Origin: Pardosa pseudoannulata
Lineage: Eukaryota > Arthropoda > Arachnida > Araneae > Lycosidae
DNA: 64,000 nt
Reading direction: 5' to 3'
Assembly: GCA_032207245.1 (NCBI GenBank)
Contig: CM063500.1
Coordinates: forward strand, 67,338,194 to 67,402,193
Position numbers and translations under genes: made by a program. The notes beneath the pieces were generated by a model, which made no database searches, was not told the DNA's origin, and saw only the letters and a program-made list of their open reading frames with translations. Position 1 is the stretch's first letter; every line of letters starts with the position of its first letter. Positions 22,156 through 36,672 of the stretch are shown here, one piece after another.

Positions 22156-22342
22156 TGTAATCCATTTTTTATACACTTCTTCACAAGGAGAAAGCTCAAC
22201 AGCTATAAGTAATAAGAATGCAGTCGGGCTTCATATTTAAGAGAACTCAGAAGTCTAATTTAAAACTTTATTTCAAAGCGGCAACACCGCAGATCTATCC
22301 TTCTGGACAATATACAATCAAAAAGCCACAGAGTTCACTCTG
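22156..22342 (-). repeat. Gypsy-1 5' LTR, part 1 (left of the BEL insertion)
   Basis: Begins TGTAATCC. It matches 11067-11250 of the 3' LTR and ends in CTCTG, which is repeated on the other side of the BEL/Pao insertion. Confidence 0.88.
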
Positions 22343-22614
22343 TGTTCGAAACACAATCAAACATAGAAATAAATTATTCTGATTCATGGGATGCATCTAC
22401 CAGCTGCGGGATGACTTTGGCCAAAAAAGACTAGAAGCTTGACATAGAACATATATTTATTCCACCTTAAACTCCATAGTTCAATACACGAAAAACAAAT
22501 ACATCCGTCATCATCGAAATCACAAGCAGTTCTGATTTTATTAGTCAATTTTGCAGACTGACGTCATACACAACGCCGACTGGCGGCATCCACATTTCAC
22601 TTCTATTCACAACA
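22343..22614 (-). repeat. BEL/Pao 3' LTR
   Basis: 272 bp. It differs from the 5' LTR at scattered positions and has a small extra block near 22390 (GATGCATCTACC against GATCTACC). Confidence 0.9.
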
Positions 22615-22625
22615 TCCTCCCTCCC

Positions 22626-25600
22626 TTAAGACTCGGAAATAGTCTCAAGCACATAACAAGATCTATTGAATAGATCTAACCTCTTTGGTTTCTTCACACA
22701 TTTTCCAGACGAGATAAATGTTTTAATTATTACCTCATCGGGACACAAAGTTTCAGTTTTAGCTTGAATTGGTTCCTCAAAACCCCTCTTAAGATTTTCC
22801 TTCGATCGTATCTCTAATAGGTAGATACGCTGTATGGGACGCAAAACATTTCCATGTTGAGTTTTAAGTCTAACCGTACGAATTTTTCCATCGCGTCCTG
22901 GTATTAATTCAATAACTTTCGCCAAATTCCAAAACAACCGTTTTTTGTTATCATCTCCAACTACGACTAATTCTCCAACTTGAGGTTCACGCGATTGCTT
23001 CTCATTATGTTTTTGTATAAGTTGGCCGAGGTATTCATTTCTAAAGCATTGGCGTAGATCTCTTAAGAGTTTACTTATCTAATTCTTTTGTTAAGACTAT
23101 TCGAATTTAACTCCTCAATATTTGAACTTCTATTACCAATAAGGAACATACTAGGGGTGAGAGGAATCAATTCGTCAGGATTTTCTGAGACATATGTTAA
23201 CGGTCGGCAATTAATAATAGATTCACAATCACACAGCAAAGTATACAATTCGTCATAATTTAACACAGATTTACCCAAAGTACGCTTTAACAATTCCTTT
23301 AAAGTGCGGACCAGCCTTTCCCACCAGCCCAAGCCGCAGTAGGGGGTATAAACTTCCACAATATTGCAGGAGTTCTAGTTTCTTTTATTATTTTACCCCA
23401 ATTCAATTTTGATAGGTCGTTAAAGGCTCCTCGAAAATTAGTTCCGTTGTCGCAATAAATCGTTCGTGGTCGCCCACGTCTTGCAATAAAACGTCTAAGG
23501 GCCAAAAGGAAAGCATCAGAAGTTAGGGAATCTACAAGTTCAAAATGAATAGCACGGTATACCGCACAAGTACACAGAACTATCCACACTTTTCTTTCAT
23601 TTTTCAAAAACAACGGCCCTGCCAAATCTATTCCCACAATTTCAAAAGGTGCACAATCTGTTACAAGGTCTGGTGGCAAAGGAGTTGTTTCGCTTGTCAT
23701 AGATTTAACTTTGAAGCGTTTACAAAGAATACAGTTATACAGAACATTTTTTATAGCATTCCTTGCCCTAATTATCCAATACCTTTCTCTCAATAAACAT
23801 TGCATCATTTGAATTCCAGCATGACAATTTTTAATGTACATCTTTAATTCAGAGTTCAGTAAATTCAGATTTTTCAGGTAACAATATTGGAAACAAAAAA
23901 CATCTCTCATCGTCTCTATTAAGAATTTTCGTTTTTACGCGTAAAATACCGTCTTCATCCACAACAGTATCAATAAAATTTGAATATTTTGCATCAGGTA
24001 GATAATAGTTCTGAACTAAACAAATCAATTTCTTTTCAGAGTTTTCAATTTCAGATTGTGAGAGTTCAGATTCATTACATTTTCCATTAACAACTTTACA
24101 GTCATTCACAAATCTCAATAATATCCAAGCAAAGACTCTAATCATTTTGCCATAATTAGATATAGCATTCAAATGCCAAGGAGGTGCGTCTTTTGATAGA
24201 TCTATATTTACTACATTTAACCTTTTTCTCTCTAAGTTTATTTCCGCCGATTCACAATGCGTTTCTCCAATAAGCCAATATTCAGGGCTTTTTCGTAACC
24301 ACAGAGGTCCCTCCCACCATCTAGAAAGAAGCAATAGTCTCGGGGTGCAACCACGCGAAAGCAAATCTGCAATGTTTAAATTTCCTGGTACATGGCTCCA
24401 TAAATTACCTCTCGTCAATTCACGAATCTCTTTAACCGTGTTTTCCACAAAAACTGACCAATTTCCTTGCTCTTTTATCCACCATAGAGCTGTAGTAGAA
24501 TCAGACCAAAATGTAATCTTTAACTTAAGCAAATCAAGCGCCTTGACGATAGAATTCGCAAGTCTAGAACCTATACAACAGCCCATAAGTTCTAGACGAG
24601 GTATACTTAAAGATTTTAGAGGAGCTACTCTGGCTTTCGCTCGAACGAGAATAACATTTACACCTGAGTCAGATATAGATCTAACAAAGACGCACGCTGC
24701 ATACGCCTCCTTAGACGCACCAACAAAAACATGTAGTTCAGAAGTGGAATTCATAATCATATACCGTGACAAAGTAACATCTTTCAATACATGTAAATCT
24801 GTAAACTTGAAAAACGCATTTACATCATTGGGAGACAATTCAATGTCCCAAGAAATTTTCATTTTTCACCAGCGTTGTAAAAGTAGTTTCGGAAACAATG
24901 TAGTTGGAGTTAATAACAAAATAGGATCAAAAATTCTCTGCACACTTGCCAAAATTAATCTTTTTGTGATTTTTGTATCACACGTTAAAGTATCCATATC
25001 TGTGCAGCATTTCAAGGTATCAGTATCTAAATTTCATATAACTCCCAAAACGGAAGAATCGCCCGAGCTTTTATCAACATTTTTGCCAGCGACATTGCTC
25101 TAGAAACCACGAAAGTTGAAACAACCTTTTGACATGATCAACTTCTCATGTTCAATAAAAGGTTCTAGTTCATCAGTATCAAAAACTCCTGAAACACAAT
25201 TGTCCACATAGAATGAACGTTTTAATTTCTGAGCAACTTCATTATACTGAGGTGGGCAATTATCTAGCAGATGCATTATAGAAGCATTCAAAAGAAAAGG
25301 GCTTGAAGAAACTCCAAACACCACGCTACAGTGTCTATAAATAATTTGCTTTCCATTACATGGGGAAAAAATTCTCAGAAAATCCCTGGCCAACAGACAA
25401 CATTAGGAAAGCTTTCTCTATATCACCACTAATACCAATTGGATACAGTCTAAATCGATCAAGAATATCAGGTATTAGTTCTATCAAATTTGTTTCCTTG
25501 AACAAACATTCATTCAAAGAAGGTTTCCCTCTCCCACAGGCAGAAGCGTCAAAAACAGGCCGAATTTTCATAGTTTGACTATCTAATTTAATCACCGGTC

Positions 25601-27811
25601 TATGAGCCAAATAATGACATTCTACATGCAATTCGGAATCTGGTACGCGTTCAATTACGTTTAACTTTTCCCATTCCTGAAATACCTTTTGATAACCCGC
25701 AAAAAATTTCCCATATCCAAATTTATTTATCATTCGTTCATGTCTTTTCCACACCAATTAATTCTTCATTACTAGGTAAATTCCCCGAGTTACATTTCCA
25801 AGGTAGTTCAACTTCATGTCTTCCGTCAGGAAGAATTTTCATTTTTTCATTAAAATCACTTAATCTAAGATCACGACTCTATCTTTCGGTTTCGGTTGGG
25901 CTAGATATTCCTAAAACCTCAAGTTCCCAAAGTTTATTTACAGGTACTTTCATGGAATTCAATGATAATGTCGTTAAAATATTATCCCTTTTACAAAAAC
26001 CTTTTCCAAACACAATCCAACCCAGTTTTGTTTCTACGGCAGTCAAGCCGGAATCTAATTCTACTATATTCCCAGTTAATTATTTTCCTATCACATCTGC
26101 ACCGATTAAAAGACTTATTTCAGTTTCCTCTCGAAAAGAATCTGTAAAATCAATTTTCTTTCCTTTTAATTCATTCAAAATCTGCTTATCCCTAATTTTC
26201 GGAACAAAACCACAAATCTTTTTTTCAGAAAGAGCTTCAAAGCTACAAGTAAACATTTTATTTAAATTACTAACTTCGACCGGAAATATCTCATGCTGCT
26301 TTGGCGTCGATTCATTCCCCCCGAACAGCGAGTGAATAACTGTCTGGTTCGAAGAGGGGATGCATTGAGTTCAGTCATGACATTTTTGCTTACATAAATA
26401 CTTTGGGAACTGCTGTCGACCACAGCGCGAATAAATTTCTCCTGACCTTGACACCTAATAATCACGCACAGAGTCTGTAAGAATACAGTTTCGCTTCCGC
26501 TGCAATTAGAGAGGGAACTTTCTGATTTGGGAACATTTTGCTTTTCATTATTTTTTTCTTTTTCTGAACACATGATATCAAAATGATTATTATCACAATG
26601 GGAACAATTTAATTAATTTTTAACGTTACATAACTTACTTAAATCATTCGCTCTCTTTAAACATGAAAACATGCCCCTTGTTTTAACAACACATTTTGTT
26701 TAGCATGTAAACTCATTCTCTTTGAGGTAAAGCATTTCTCGCTAGGATGTAGCTTATTACAAAATATACAATTAGAAATTCTCTTACCTGTTCTATCCAT
26801 ATTTACCAAAGCTGAAGCTGACATAGTTTCTAGCTTATTTACCTGTGTTACGTAACAGTCCTTTTTTAGGGAATTCTGGTGGGAGTTGAAACCTGTCCGA
26901 GCTAGAACAACCATCTCTTCTCCCTTTACCTCTTGCCTCAGAAAGTTCATCAGTTGTTCTAAAGAACGAGATCCCTTGGTCTCCGTCAGGTCATGATTTC
27001 TATTTCTTTCCCAGGCCACTAACACTTCTTCGGGTAGACAACTTTCCACGAACGTTGTTAAAATGTCTCCATACTTATCTTAAGTTTTACCCAGGCTCTC
27101 CAAGGAACGAAGTTTACTCTCAAGCTCATCGTAAAGTGTTGGTAAATCTGTTTGCGCTCTTCTGGTAGCCGCCAAACCAAACATTTTCCGCCAACCTTCA
27201 TAACCAAACTCAGCAAATCCCGAACGTAGATTTGAACTAATAAATCATCACGACCAAATCTTTCCTTAAGCTGATCGATCGCCTTGGGGTAGTTTGCAGC
27301 TGTAGCGGGAAAACTAAGGTCCAATCTTTCTGCCTTAGAGCCAGGTTCCATCGACTGTAATAAGTACTGAATTTTATCTTCATCAGCAATAATTTTATCA
27401 TCGTGTATCTTTACAATTTAGCTCCAGAAGGTCAAATAATCCTTAGCCTGTCCATTAAACTTTTTCAGTTCAATTTTCGGGAATTCTTGTTTCTCTATCC
27501 TTAGGAAGATTTAAATTCTGTAACTTCAAATCAATTTCTGCGCAAAGTTCCAGGAACATATCTCTGTAGGTATCAGCGTCAGTCAAGTCATCAGAATACA
27601 GTCGTTCACCATCCTCGGATTGTAGTAATTTTTCAGAAATAGCATTCTGACATCTATGAAGTTTTTGGAATCTGTCAGTAAACTTGACTAAAATCGGAAT
27701 CGAATGCGAATTGCAAGATTCTTTCGTTAATTCAGCTTCTATATTTTTCAAACAAAGAGAAAAACTCGTTCTCAGATCTTTACGTTGCGCTTTTAAAGCA
27801 TCTAGCTCCAT
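22626..27811 (-). pseudogene. BEL/Pao Gag-Pol polyprotein, heavily frameshifted
   Basis: Segments in order from the right are: Gag N-terminus with ATG at 27811 (27811-27470) and further gag with a Cys/His stretch (27351-26657); protease-like part (26573-26262); RT (25757-25100); RNase H and linker (24862-23849); integrase (23910-23075); C-terminal part (22937-22626). Successive segments change frame many times. Key residues are lost: the protease reads VVDSSSQ where DSG or DTG is expected, RT reads FYVDNCV where YVDD is expected, and the RNase H start reads FVGASKEAY where Asp is expected before Ala-Ser. The integrase core still shows GIDLAGP, YCDNGTNF and WWERLVR. The element cannot encode working enzymes. 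Confidence 0.88.
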
Positions 27812-27875
27812 TTTCTAAATCGAAAGTTCAGAAAAATTCTATTCCAAAGCATCCGTCCCGCCGAGGGTACCACTA

Positions 27876-28142
27876 TGTTCGAAACATAATCAAACGTAGA
27901 AATAAATTATTCTGATTCATGGGATCTACCAGATGCGGGATGACTTTGGCCAAAAAAGACTAGAAGTTTGACATAGAACATATATTTATTCCACCTTAAA
28001 CTCTAAAATTCAATACACGAAAAACAAATACATCAGTCATCATCGAAATCACAAGCAGTTCTGATTTTATTAGTCAGTTTGCAGACTGACGTCATACACA
28101 ACGCCGACTGGCGGCATCAACATTTCACTTCGATTCACAACA
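27876..28142 (-). repeat. BEL/Pao 5' LTR
   Basis: 267 bp, TGTTCGAAACATAATC...TTCACAACA. The adjoining internal sequence (minus strand TGGTACCCTCGGCGGGAC) is the candidate primer binding site. Confidence 0.9.
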
Positions 28143-28147
28143 CTCTG

Positions 28148-28878
<731 letters not shown>

Positions 28879-28924
28879 GCCCTGAAGACTGGCATGCTTC
28901 TCTATTTGATATATATATTCTTAT

Positions 28925-29095
28925 GTTTATACTACTTCAATGTAAAACATGTTAATACGTTGGCAGAGGGCAGATTGTTTTTTCAATGATTATCTAACTT
29001 AAGTAAACGGAAAACATTATTCAATATTTCCTTTTAACTTTATATTACAAGCCATCGTTAAAACCCACCGTTATTTTCTAAAAGTTTTTCATTTT
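28925..29095. repeat. Dispersed repeat, copy 1 (also at 42473-42650)
   Basis: Shares GTTGGCAGAGGGCAGAT, AGTAAACGGAAAACA and AATATTTCCTTTT, in the same order, with 42473-42650. Non-coding. Confidence 0.75.
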
Positions 29096-29144
29096 AAATT
29101 ATGTGTTCAAATTTAATACATAACTTGTATTTTTCTGTGTTCCA

Positions 29145-29485
29145 TTAATCTTCAATGTCAACGATGCGAAGTTAAAAGCGTCGAGAATTAATAAGTGGTT
29201 TATCCGGTATTTAATTGAGGTGCATGTAACAGTCATAGACAAACGCACTAAGACAGCCAACTCCCATAGGCAATAGCGATACGCTTTGTAACATGGGACT
29301 AGCATAGAAAGTAGCGCCCCCGGTGTCAGACCAATTGGAACTAAAGCATAGTTGCCTGATAATTACGTTTATCACTCTTTTGGCGACTTTTTCTTAATTA
29401 TTTGAAAAAAAAAACATTTTGGCGTAGAGGTGCTTTTATACCTTTTTGACTTTTTTTTTATTATATTAATCAAGCCATTAAAAAA
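29145..29485. repeat. Dispersed repeat, copy 1 (also at 50895-51240)
   Basis: The shared sequence includes GACAAACGCACTAAGACAG, CCGGTGTCAGACCA and AAAGCATAGTTGCCTGATAA. A shortened, inverted copy lies at 52700-52800 and another partial copy at 56020-56060. Non-coding. Confidence 0.8.
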
Positions 29486-30659
29486 AACTAATCACAATTA
29501 CTTTTCTAGTATGCTTTTATGTAGCTCTGTGTTAAATCTCTAATATATTCTATATAGTTAGCTTATATAGAATATATTTAATACAAATTTATCAGTTTAT
29601 AATTAATTCACAAATGTATATTCTTTAGTATTCTAATTTCTTTGATTAATTATGTTTATCTAATATTGACACTATTTGTAAAGATATTGAATATCATTTA
29701 TGAAAATTACCTTTTTAATTGATCTTTAAACATTGCACTTTTCTATATATTGAAATATTTCTGAGAATATTCTGTGTATTAATCGTTTAAAAGCTTACTG
29801 CTTTTACATCAAAATTACTATATAGTATTATTTTTCTAATTTTATTTGCTATCTGATAATATAAAAATTCAAATTTTAAAAAAAATGATGTGTTCTTTTT
29901 TTTATTAAGAAAGCAAAAATTGAATACATTTTTTATTGCAATAATAATATTTAAAAAAGTACAAAATTGATTATTATATCCTCAAAATTTCATAAGTTCT
30001 CTTCATTTTTTCCACTGAATCTAAAACAAAGAAAATAGAGATATAAATTTTAATAAATATAAAATTGAAGTATTAACACATAAATTTCATTAAAATTATT
30101 TCATCTCCAATTCTTGATTAGATAAATTGCACAAAAACTTTATGCTTTATTATTTACCCCCTTTTTATGCGTATAAATTCAAGTTTAATAATATTTTTAG
30201 AATGAAGTTTTACTAACAGAACTTTTATTACATGTATAAATATAATTGCTATCTAGTTTTTCAATAGACATAAGAGGATTAATGATTCCTTGATAAATTA
30301 ATCCTCAATGATTCTAATCAATCATAGAGAGAAATAGGAACTTTAAATGCTAATTAGTTTAAAAGTCTAAGGCACATCCATGAACTAGAGTAAAACTGAG
30401 GTAGGCTATTCTTAGCTGACAAATAAATTCTTTAAAATGGTTTCTTATTTTACCGATACCAGTGATAGAGCCAGAATTTATTTGCATGGAGGGTTCAAAG
30501 TCATTATCTAAAGTACAGTGAACAATCAATTTCATAAAAAAAGTGATTTCATTACATACACACATACAAAATACATACATATATACATCTTACATTCATA
30601 GGTTTGCTTGCATACATAAATATACTATAAAAAAGATCGGTAATGCTGTATATAATTTC
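29486..30659. other. AT-rich interval, no gene recognised
   Basis: No coding frame with family resemblance and no terminal repeats. It may be the continuation of the long repeat that begins at 30660, because the other copy runs off the window end and the boundary cannot be seen. Confidence 0.4.
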
Positions 30660-31450
30660 ATTTTACTTGAAAAATATCTTTTAAATTATGCTGTAAGTTT
30701 CTAATATTGAATTTGCTTAAATTTGCCTCGTAAATATTGAAGCATATTTAATTTATGCTCCTCAACATACAAGCCAAATTTAAACTAATTTCATGAATAA
30801 CTTGAAAAATTAAAAGTACATTGAGAAAGAAAAGTCCACAGATTTTTCTCTTTATATTGCTAATTAATCTAGACAAATATAACATATCAAGTTATGTATT
30901 AAAACATATACTTATACACTTCATTAATTACCATTCAAGTTTAAGAAATTTCATTCAAGTATGACTACAAATTCAGTTTGAAATTATAAATGATTGTTGT
31001 TCTGCTGAATAATTGGTTTCATAAATTTTCTTTTCTTGATTTGTTATTCCATTAAATTATATTCCCACAAATAAAATGATTTAATTAATACAATACTTTA
31101 ATTCAGTTATTACATACTATTAATCATAAAAACTTAATTAACTACTGATGTTGAACAAAAACTATTTACTAAGTTATACAGCAGAAACTTTATATTTACA
31201 TTCATAATTCTCCTTTTCATTGTTCTTCTTTGCGAGCATAACAGTCCTTTGCAGGCCTTAGCTGCCTAACTATGTACTCTTTTCAGCATTTAGTATCTAC
31301 AGCTTCCAATTTCACTTCGAATCTATTCTTTTGACACCTTGGTATTATAATGAGATTTTTGTTGATATTGCTTTGTACAAGAAAGAATTTAACTCCACAA
31401 AACTTTTTTAAAGTTTCACAACTTATACTTGAGTATGTTACTACACATAC

Positions 31451-32113
31451 TTCTCTTTTATGTGTTATTTTTTCGCTCGTTGTCATTTTTGTGCTTACTG
31501 ATAGAAGCCTCTGGATTAACGGGCTAGGCCCATAGAGTCCAGTTGCATCACCACCTTTGATGCCTTTGATACACATACTTCTCCAATAGACAGTATTTTT
31601 GATATGATTACTATTAAGTCTTTTTTATCTGTGAAGGTGTAGAGAATCTAGCAGTGTGCTTGCCCTGCTATGATTCGCGAACCTGAGGTTCATGGTTTTG
31701 TCCCACACGTTGCCATGTTTTCCAATTTCTCATAGAATTTTTAATTATTTCCAATTTTCTTTACTTTTATTTTTCTTAAGCTTATTTCCACATTTTTAAA
31801 TATAATTTTTTTTTTATTTTTTTTTTTATTTTTTAACGTTAACTTCTGAGTTTTAAATGCTAACTTTGTTTTCTTCACGAATTCTGTACGGATGTCACTG
31901 GCCGCAAAAATATGTGTTTTGTTTCTATCCCTAAACTTTCTACTCTTTATTTTTGTGTCTTGAACTCACGAATCCACCTCCCTATCCCCTCTTTCCCCTT
32001 TTAGTTGTTTTATTTTCTGCTCGTTGTTATTTTATGCTTACTGTTAGAAATCTCTGGATTAGAGGGCCCGGCCCAGGAAATCCAGATGACATACCATCCT
32101 GAAGATCCTGAAG
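31451..32113 (+). mobile_element. LINE 3'-end insertion(s), family J-B, with 8-bp flanking repeat
   Basis: ACACATAC occurs at 31443-31450 and 32114-32121. The uninterrupted version of the surrounding repeat (63190-63210, reverse strand) has it once. The inserted DNA contains LINE 3' UTR sequence (GGCCGCAAAAATATGTGTTT, CTGCTCGTTGT, TCTCTGGATTAGAGGGC) that also ends the insertion at 44003-44444 and the LINE fragment at 49451-50707. A second shorter copy of the same 3' end lies at 31465-31571, so two insertions may be stacked. Confidence 0.72.
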
Positions 32114-32206
32114 ACACATACAAGATAAACAACTGAAATATTAAGGCAATTATTTTTAGTCAATCAATGTTTAAAAAAATAATGTTACAATATATGTGTA
32201 TGTATG

Positions 32207-32666
<460 letters not shown>

Positions 32667-33197
32667 TATATATATACATATATGTGTGCGTGTATATAAA
32701 TAAATATATACATACATTCATGTACAAAGTTAATTATATTGGCATACAGTAATTAAACTAAAATGTCAAGAATGATAGCTCCATTATGGGTAACACTTTG
32801 AAAAATTATAGAAACCTTTACCTCAAAGAACATACTGCAAAATTTCTTAGGGATAAAATGAAAACAATAATGAGTAGTATATTAAGCCACTGGGTGTGTC
32901 TATGATACACTAGGTCTTACTCATAAGGACTTTTACTAATTACTAAAATAAAACTGATCTAAATATATTTTAGGTTCCCATAAAAAAAATATTGAAGAAT
33001 AATAATTATTTTCCATCGGTGAGCAAATTCTCACGATGAAACCCCAATTTTAGAACTAGTGTATATTATGTGTTATTATTCAAAATTGGTGTCAGAGAGT
33101 ACAAAATAATCCATCAATTTTTAGAAAAAATGTATTAGTGCTGGTTAACTTTGACATTAGTCACATACATGGAAGATGAAATACTGATTCTGAATGT

Positions 33198-33275
33198 TAA
33201 AAAAATAAGCTAAAAAATAACTAAAAAATAAGCTAACTCAAGAATAAGCTAACTAAAAAATAAGCTAACTTGAGC
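33198..33275. repeat. Minisatellite, unit AATAAGCTAACT-like
   Basis: Four to five imperfect units with core AAATAAGCTAACT. The same motif recurs once near 33450. Confidence 0.75.
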
Positions 33276-34440
33276 TTAGTAAATCACAAGAACAAACATC
33301 ACCATTTTCAAAGTACAAAGTAAAATGACATCTAAATACCAAATGACAATGATATGACCAATTTATTACCGTGGTGAACTTTAATATTAGTCACATACAT
33401 AAATAGGATGATGAAATACTGATTCTGAACGTTAACTTGCACAGAGTAAAAAATAAGCTAACAGTCAATGTCGCTGAAGCTAAGAACCATAAAATAAATT
33501 ACATAAATAAGTATTTTATACATAAATAAATTATTTTACTGGTCAGGTGATTTATTTATATGATCCAGGTGAATTGTAGCAAATATGATTCATCCGTTTT
33601 CAGTGAAAGGTATGTTTTGAATGTATCTAAAGGACAAAATTAATCTAATAGATTTAAATACTTGCAGAGAATGGAATTGTCAATAGCACTTTGTACATAA
33701 ATCATTCGCATTAAAAAAAATCTACTTTATTATAAATATTTTTATGACACATATTACACAGAAATAATTTAGGTATAAATTTTTTTTTTATAAAAATGTC
33801 ATAGAATCTTTTAAGTTTTAGCTTGATATAATAATTTATTAAATGCGAATTTTAAATTGCTTACCTCTGAAGATTTAAAGATCATACATTTCTTCTTAGA
33901 GAGTCCTACACAATATATATGTAGTCCTATATAATTTTATCCAAATAACACAGCTCCAACATCTGAAAATATTAAAAGAAACAAGTAGAAAGAGCATAAA
34001 AAAATTTATAAAGCCTTTTCCCCTGTATTACAACACTAATTAACTACTTTATAAACAGATAAAAGAAAACAAATCATTTAAATTCCAATAAAATAGCGGT
34101 AAGAATAATAAAATATAAATCAAATTAAAATGTACGTTTGACAGATATACATCCGATAAACAGAAATTAATAAAATTTTTACTAATATTTACAAACAAAA
34201 ATGTTACGAAAAAATCAGTTATTAGCAAAACACATAAATACAAAAAATAACAACAAAATGTATCATTTTAAGAAATTTTAAAATATCTGTTAGAACATTT
34301 GCTAACAAAAGTAACGAAATTCTTTGGATTTTTCAAATAAAAAAAAATAGAAAATAAAAAAATACCAGTTTTTAGCAAACCATGTAAGTAATATTCGCAA
34401 GAAAGTGATAATAATTCAAACCTTTAAATTCAGCGTTAAA

Positions 34441-34960
<520 letters not shown>

Positions 34961-34961
34961 G

Positions 34962-34964
<3 letters not shown>

Positions 34965-35041
<77 letters not shown>
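34965..35041. repeat. (TA)n microsatellite
   Basis: Uninterrupted TA repeats. Confidence 0.95.
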
Positions 35042-35048
<7 letters not shown>

Positions 35049-35072
35049 AATGTGTGTGTAATGGGTAATTTG

Positions 35073-35427
35073 TTCCATCCTAAAGGGAAGAGAATCCATC
35101 TTTAATGCAGTGGAAAGTAACAATGTAATCGAGTGAGAAAACAAAATAAGTTTTAGGATGGAAAGGAACGGAGTTTATTCTAGCCTCTTCTCTCACGGCC
35201 TTCCTGCTCGAAAAACCCGTAAATATCTATTAATAATTGTAAGACGCAAATAGACAAGATTCTTAATCAGCAGTCACGATGCGACGCAGTGGACGTAATT
35301 TAAATGTCAAAACTCAGAAAGTAGCCAATTTGATAAAAAATGAACAAATGAAAGTTTACCACAAAAAAAAATGTCATAGGACAGAATTGCTTGAAGAGTT
35401 CTTATGAGGTAGGTATAGCTCTACTGA
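35073..35427 (-). repeat. Possible solo LTR or dispersed repeat, copy 2
   Basis: Matches 10605-11010 in the same orientation (GGGAAGAG, GTGAGAAAACAAAA, TTCTTAATCAGCAGTCACGA). It is interrupted at its right end by the LINE insertion 35428-36054, after which its sequence resumes. Confidence 0.6.
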
Positions 35428-36054
35428 GCCTTCAAATCCGTTCGTTGACACCCTCATAGCGTTTCATACGGCCAGCCTACTTTGTCGATATTTTTGTAAT
35501 ATCGCCCACCCAAATTTATGGACTTTCTCAATATTAGGCACCTCCCTCCTATAACTTTATATATTACCAAATCAATAAAAATGTTTAAGTTCTAAGCTCG
35601 AGAACTAAAATATCAGGGCTAACTTTGCCCCCCTAATTAGGAGTTTAAGCACCGCCCCCTTTGTTCCAAAGAAATTCTATTGGTAGTTTTCCTGGATCCG
35701 ATTTGCGTTTCGGATCGGGGATTTTCTGTGTATTTTTTATCTTTTCCTTGTATTTAACGCATACATACTCATATTAAATCGCATTTACCTATTTTTAATT
35801 TTATTTTATCGTATTTTAATCATATTTAGCCATTATTATTACATTAATTTTTTAGTCTTTTTTATTATTAATTTTTTATTATTTATTTTGCTTACCATTT
35901 ATTATTTTCTTAATATATTTAATGAAACTGGCATCTTTATAACTTTTTTATTCATCATGAACCGCTCCCTTTCACAATTATTTATCATACTTACTGGAGA
36001 TATGCCCTAGTGGGTCAGGGACTCCGATAACTACCATCAAATGGAAGCTGGTGG
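35428..36054 (+). mobile_element. 5'-truncated LINE 3' UTR (family J-A) with target duplication
   Basis: The direct repeat TGAGGTAGGTATAGCT (35405 onward) recurs as TGAGGTAGGTATAACT (36055 onward), 23-26 bp in all. The paralogue at 10985-11010 has this sequence once, which gives the empty site. The inserted 0.63 kb matches the 3' UTR of the full-length LINE (48988-49450 and 50754-50880) and the inverted fragment at 52825-54050. It ends ACCATCAAATGGAAGCTGG. Confidence 0.82.
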
Positions 36055-36103
36055 TGAGGTAGGTATAACTACGTTACTGAATTTTTAGGGTAAAAATATT
36101 TCA

Positions 36104-36106
<3 letters not shown>

Positions 36107-36167
<61 letters not shown>
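36107..36167. repeat. (TA)n microsatellite
   Basis: Uninterrupted TA repeats left of solo LTR S1 copy 2. Confidence 0.95.
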
Positions 36168-36171
<4 letters not shown>

Positions 36172-36513
36172 AAAACTTAACACTTTAATCTAAAACTAAA
36201 ATTACTAACACCTCTATTAAAAAACCACCAAATTGTCAATTTCTTCATCTTTTTAGAGGCCTTTCGGCGTTAAACTCTTTTGTTTCCTTCCTGTTGGTGA
36301 GCTTAACTCGCCAACCTACTTTGATGGTTAAGAGCACTTAAAAGCACTTATAATTTGAAGAGTAACAAATTCCTTTCTCAAGCGGTTAGCGTCCCCAAGG
36401 TTATATAAGGCTGCGCGACCATCCTTTGTTGGATTTTTGCTCTGTACGCTGCATAATAAAGATGTTATAAAACTTATCCTGAATATTCGTATTCTTGTTT
36501 CGACCACGCTACA
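36168..36513 (+). mobile_element. Solo LTR (family S1), copy 2
   Basis: Begins TGTAAAAACTTAACAC and ends GCTACA. It has a TATATAAGG TATA box near 36400 and AATAAAGATG about 50 bp later. It aligns with 28544-28878. Confidence 0.66.
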
Positions 36514-36541
36514 TCCGCGAAGCATAGCAGGCCAAGTTATG

Positions 36542-36545
<4 letters not shown>

Positions 36546-36615
<70 letters not shown>

Positions 36616-36616
36616 G

Positions 36617-36657
<41 letters not shown>

Positions 36658-36672
36658 GAGTGTGTGTGTGTG
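36546..36672. repeat. (TA)n(TG)n microsatellite
   Basis: TA repeats ending in a TG run directly against the Gypsy-3 LTR. Confidence 0.95.

Larger units (their letters stand above)
22343..28142 (-). mobile_element. BEL/Pao LTR retrotransposon inserted in the Gypsy-1 5' LTR
   Basis: The LTRs at 22343-22614 and 27876-28142 begin TGTTCGAAAC and end TTCACAACA. A 5-bp target duplication CTCTG flanks the element (22338-22342 and 28143-28147), and the interrupted LTR sequence continues on either side. A polypurine tract AAGGGAGGGAGGA (minus strand) abuts the 3' LTR at 22615. Coding remnants on the minus strand have the BEL/Pao order: gag, protease, RT, RNase H, integrase. Confidence 0.93.

Noticed and set aside
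23545..26335. Plus-strand open frames opposite the BEL/Pao coding region, including one of 252 codons
   Set aside because: They are antisense shadows of RNase H, integrase and protease segments with no family resemblance of their own.
31625..31730. tRNA-like stretch with GGTTCATGG
   Set aside because: The B box is poor and the stems do not pair. It lies inside LINE 3' UTR-type sequence.
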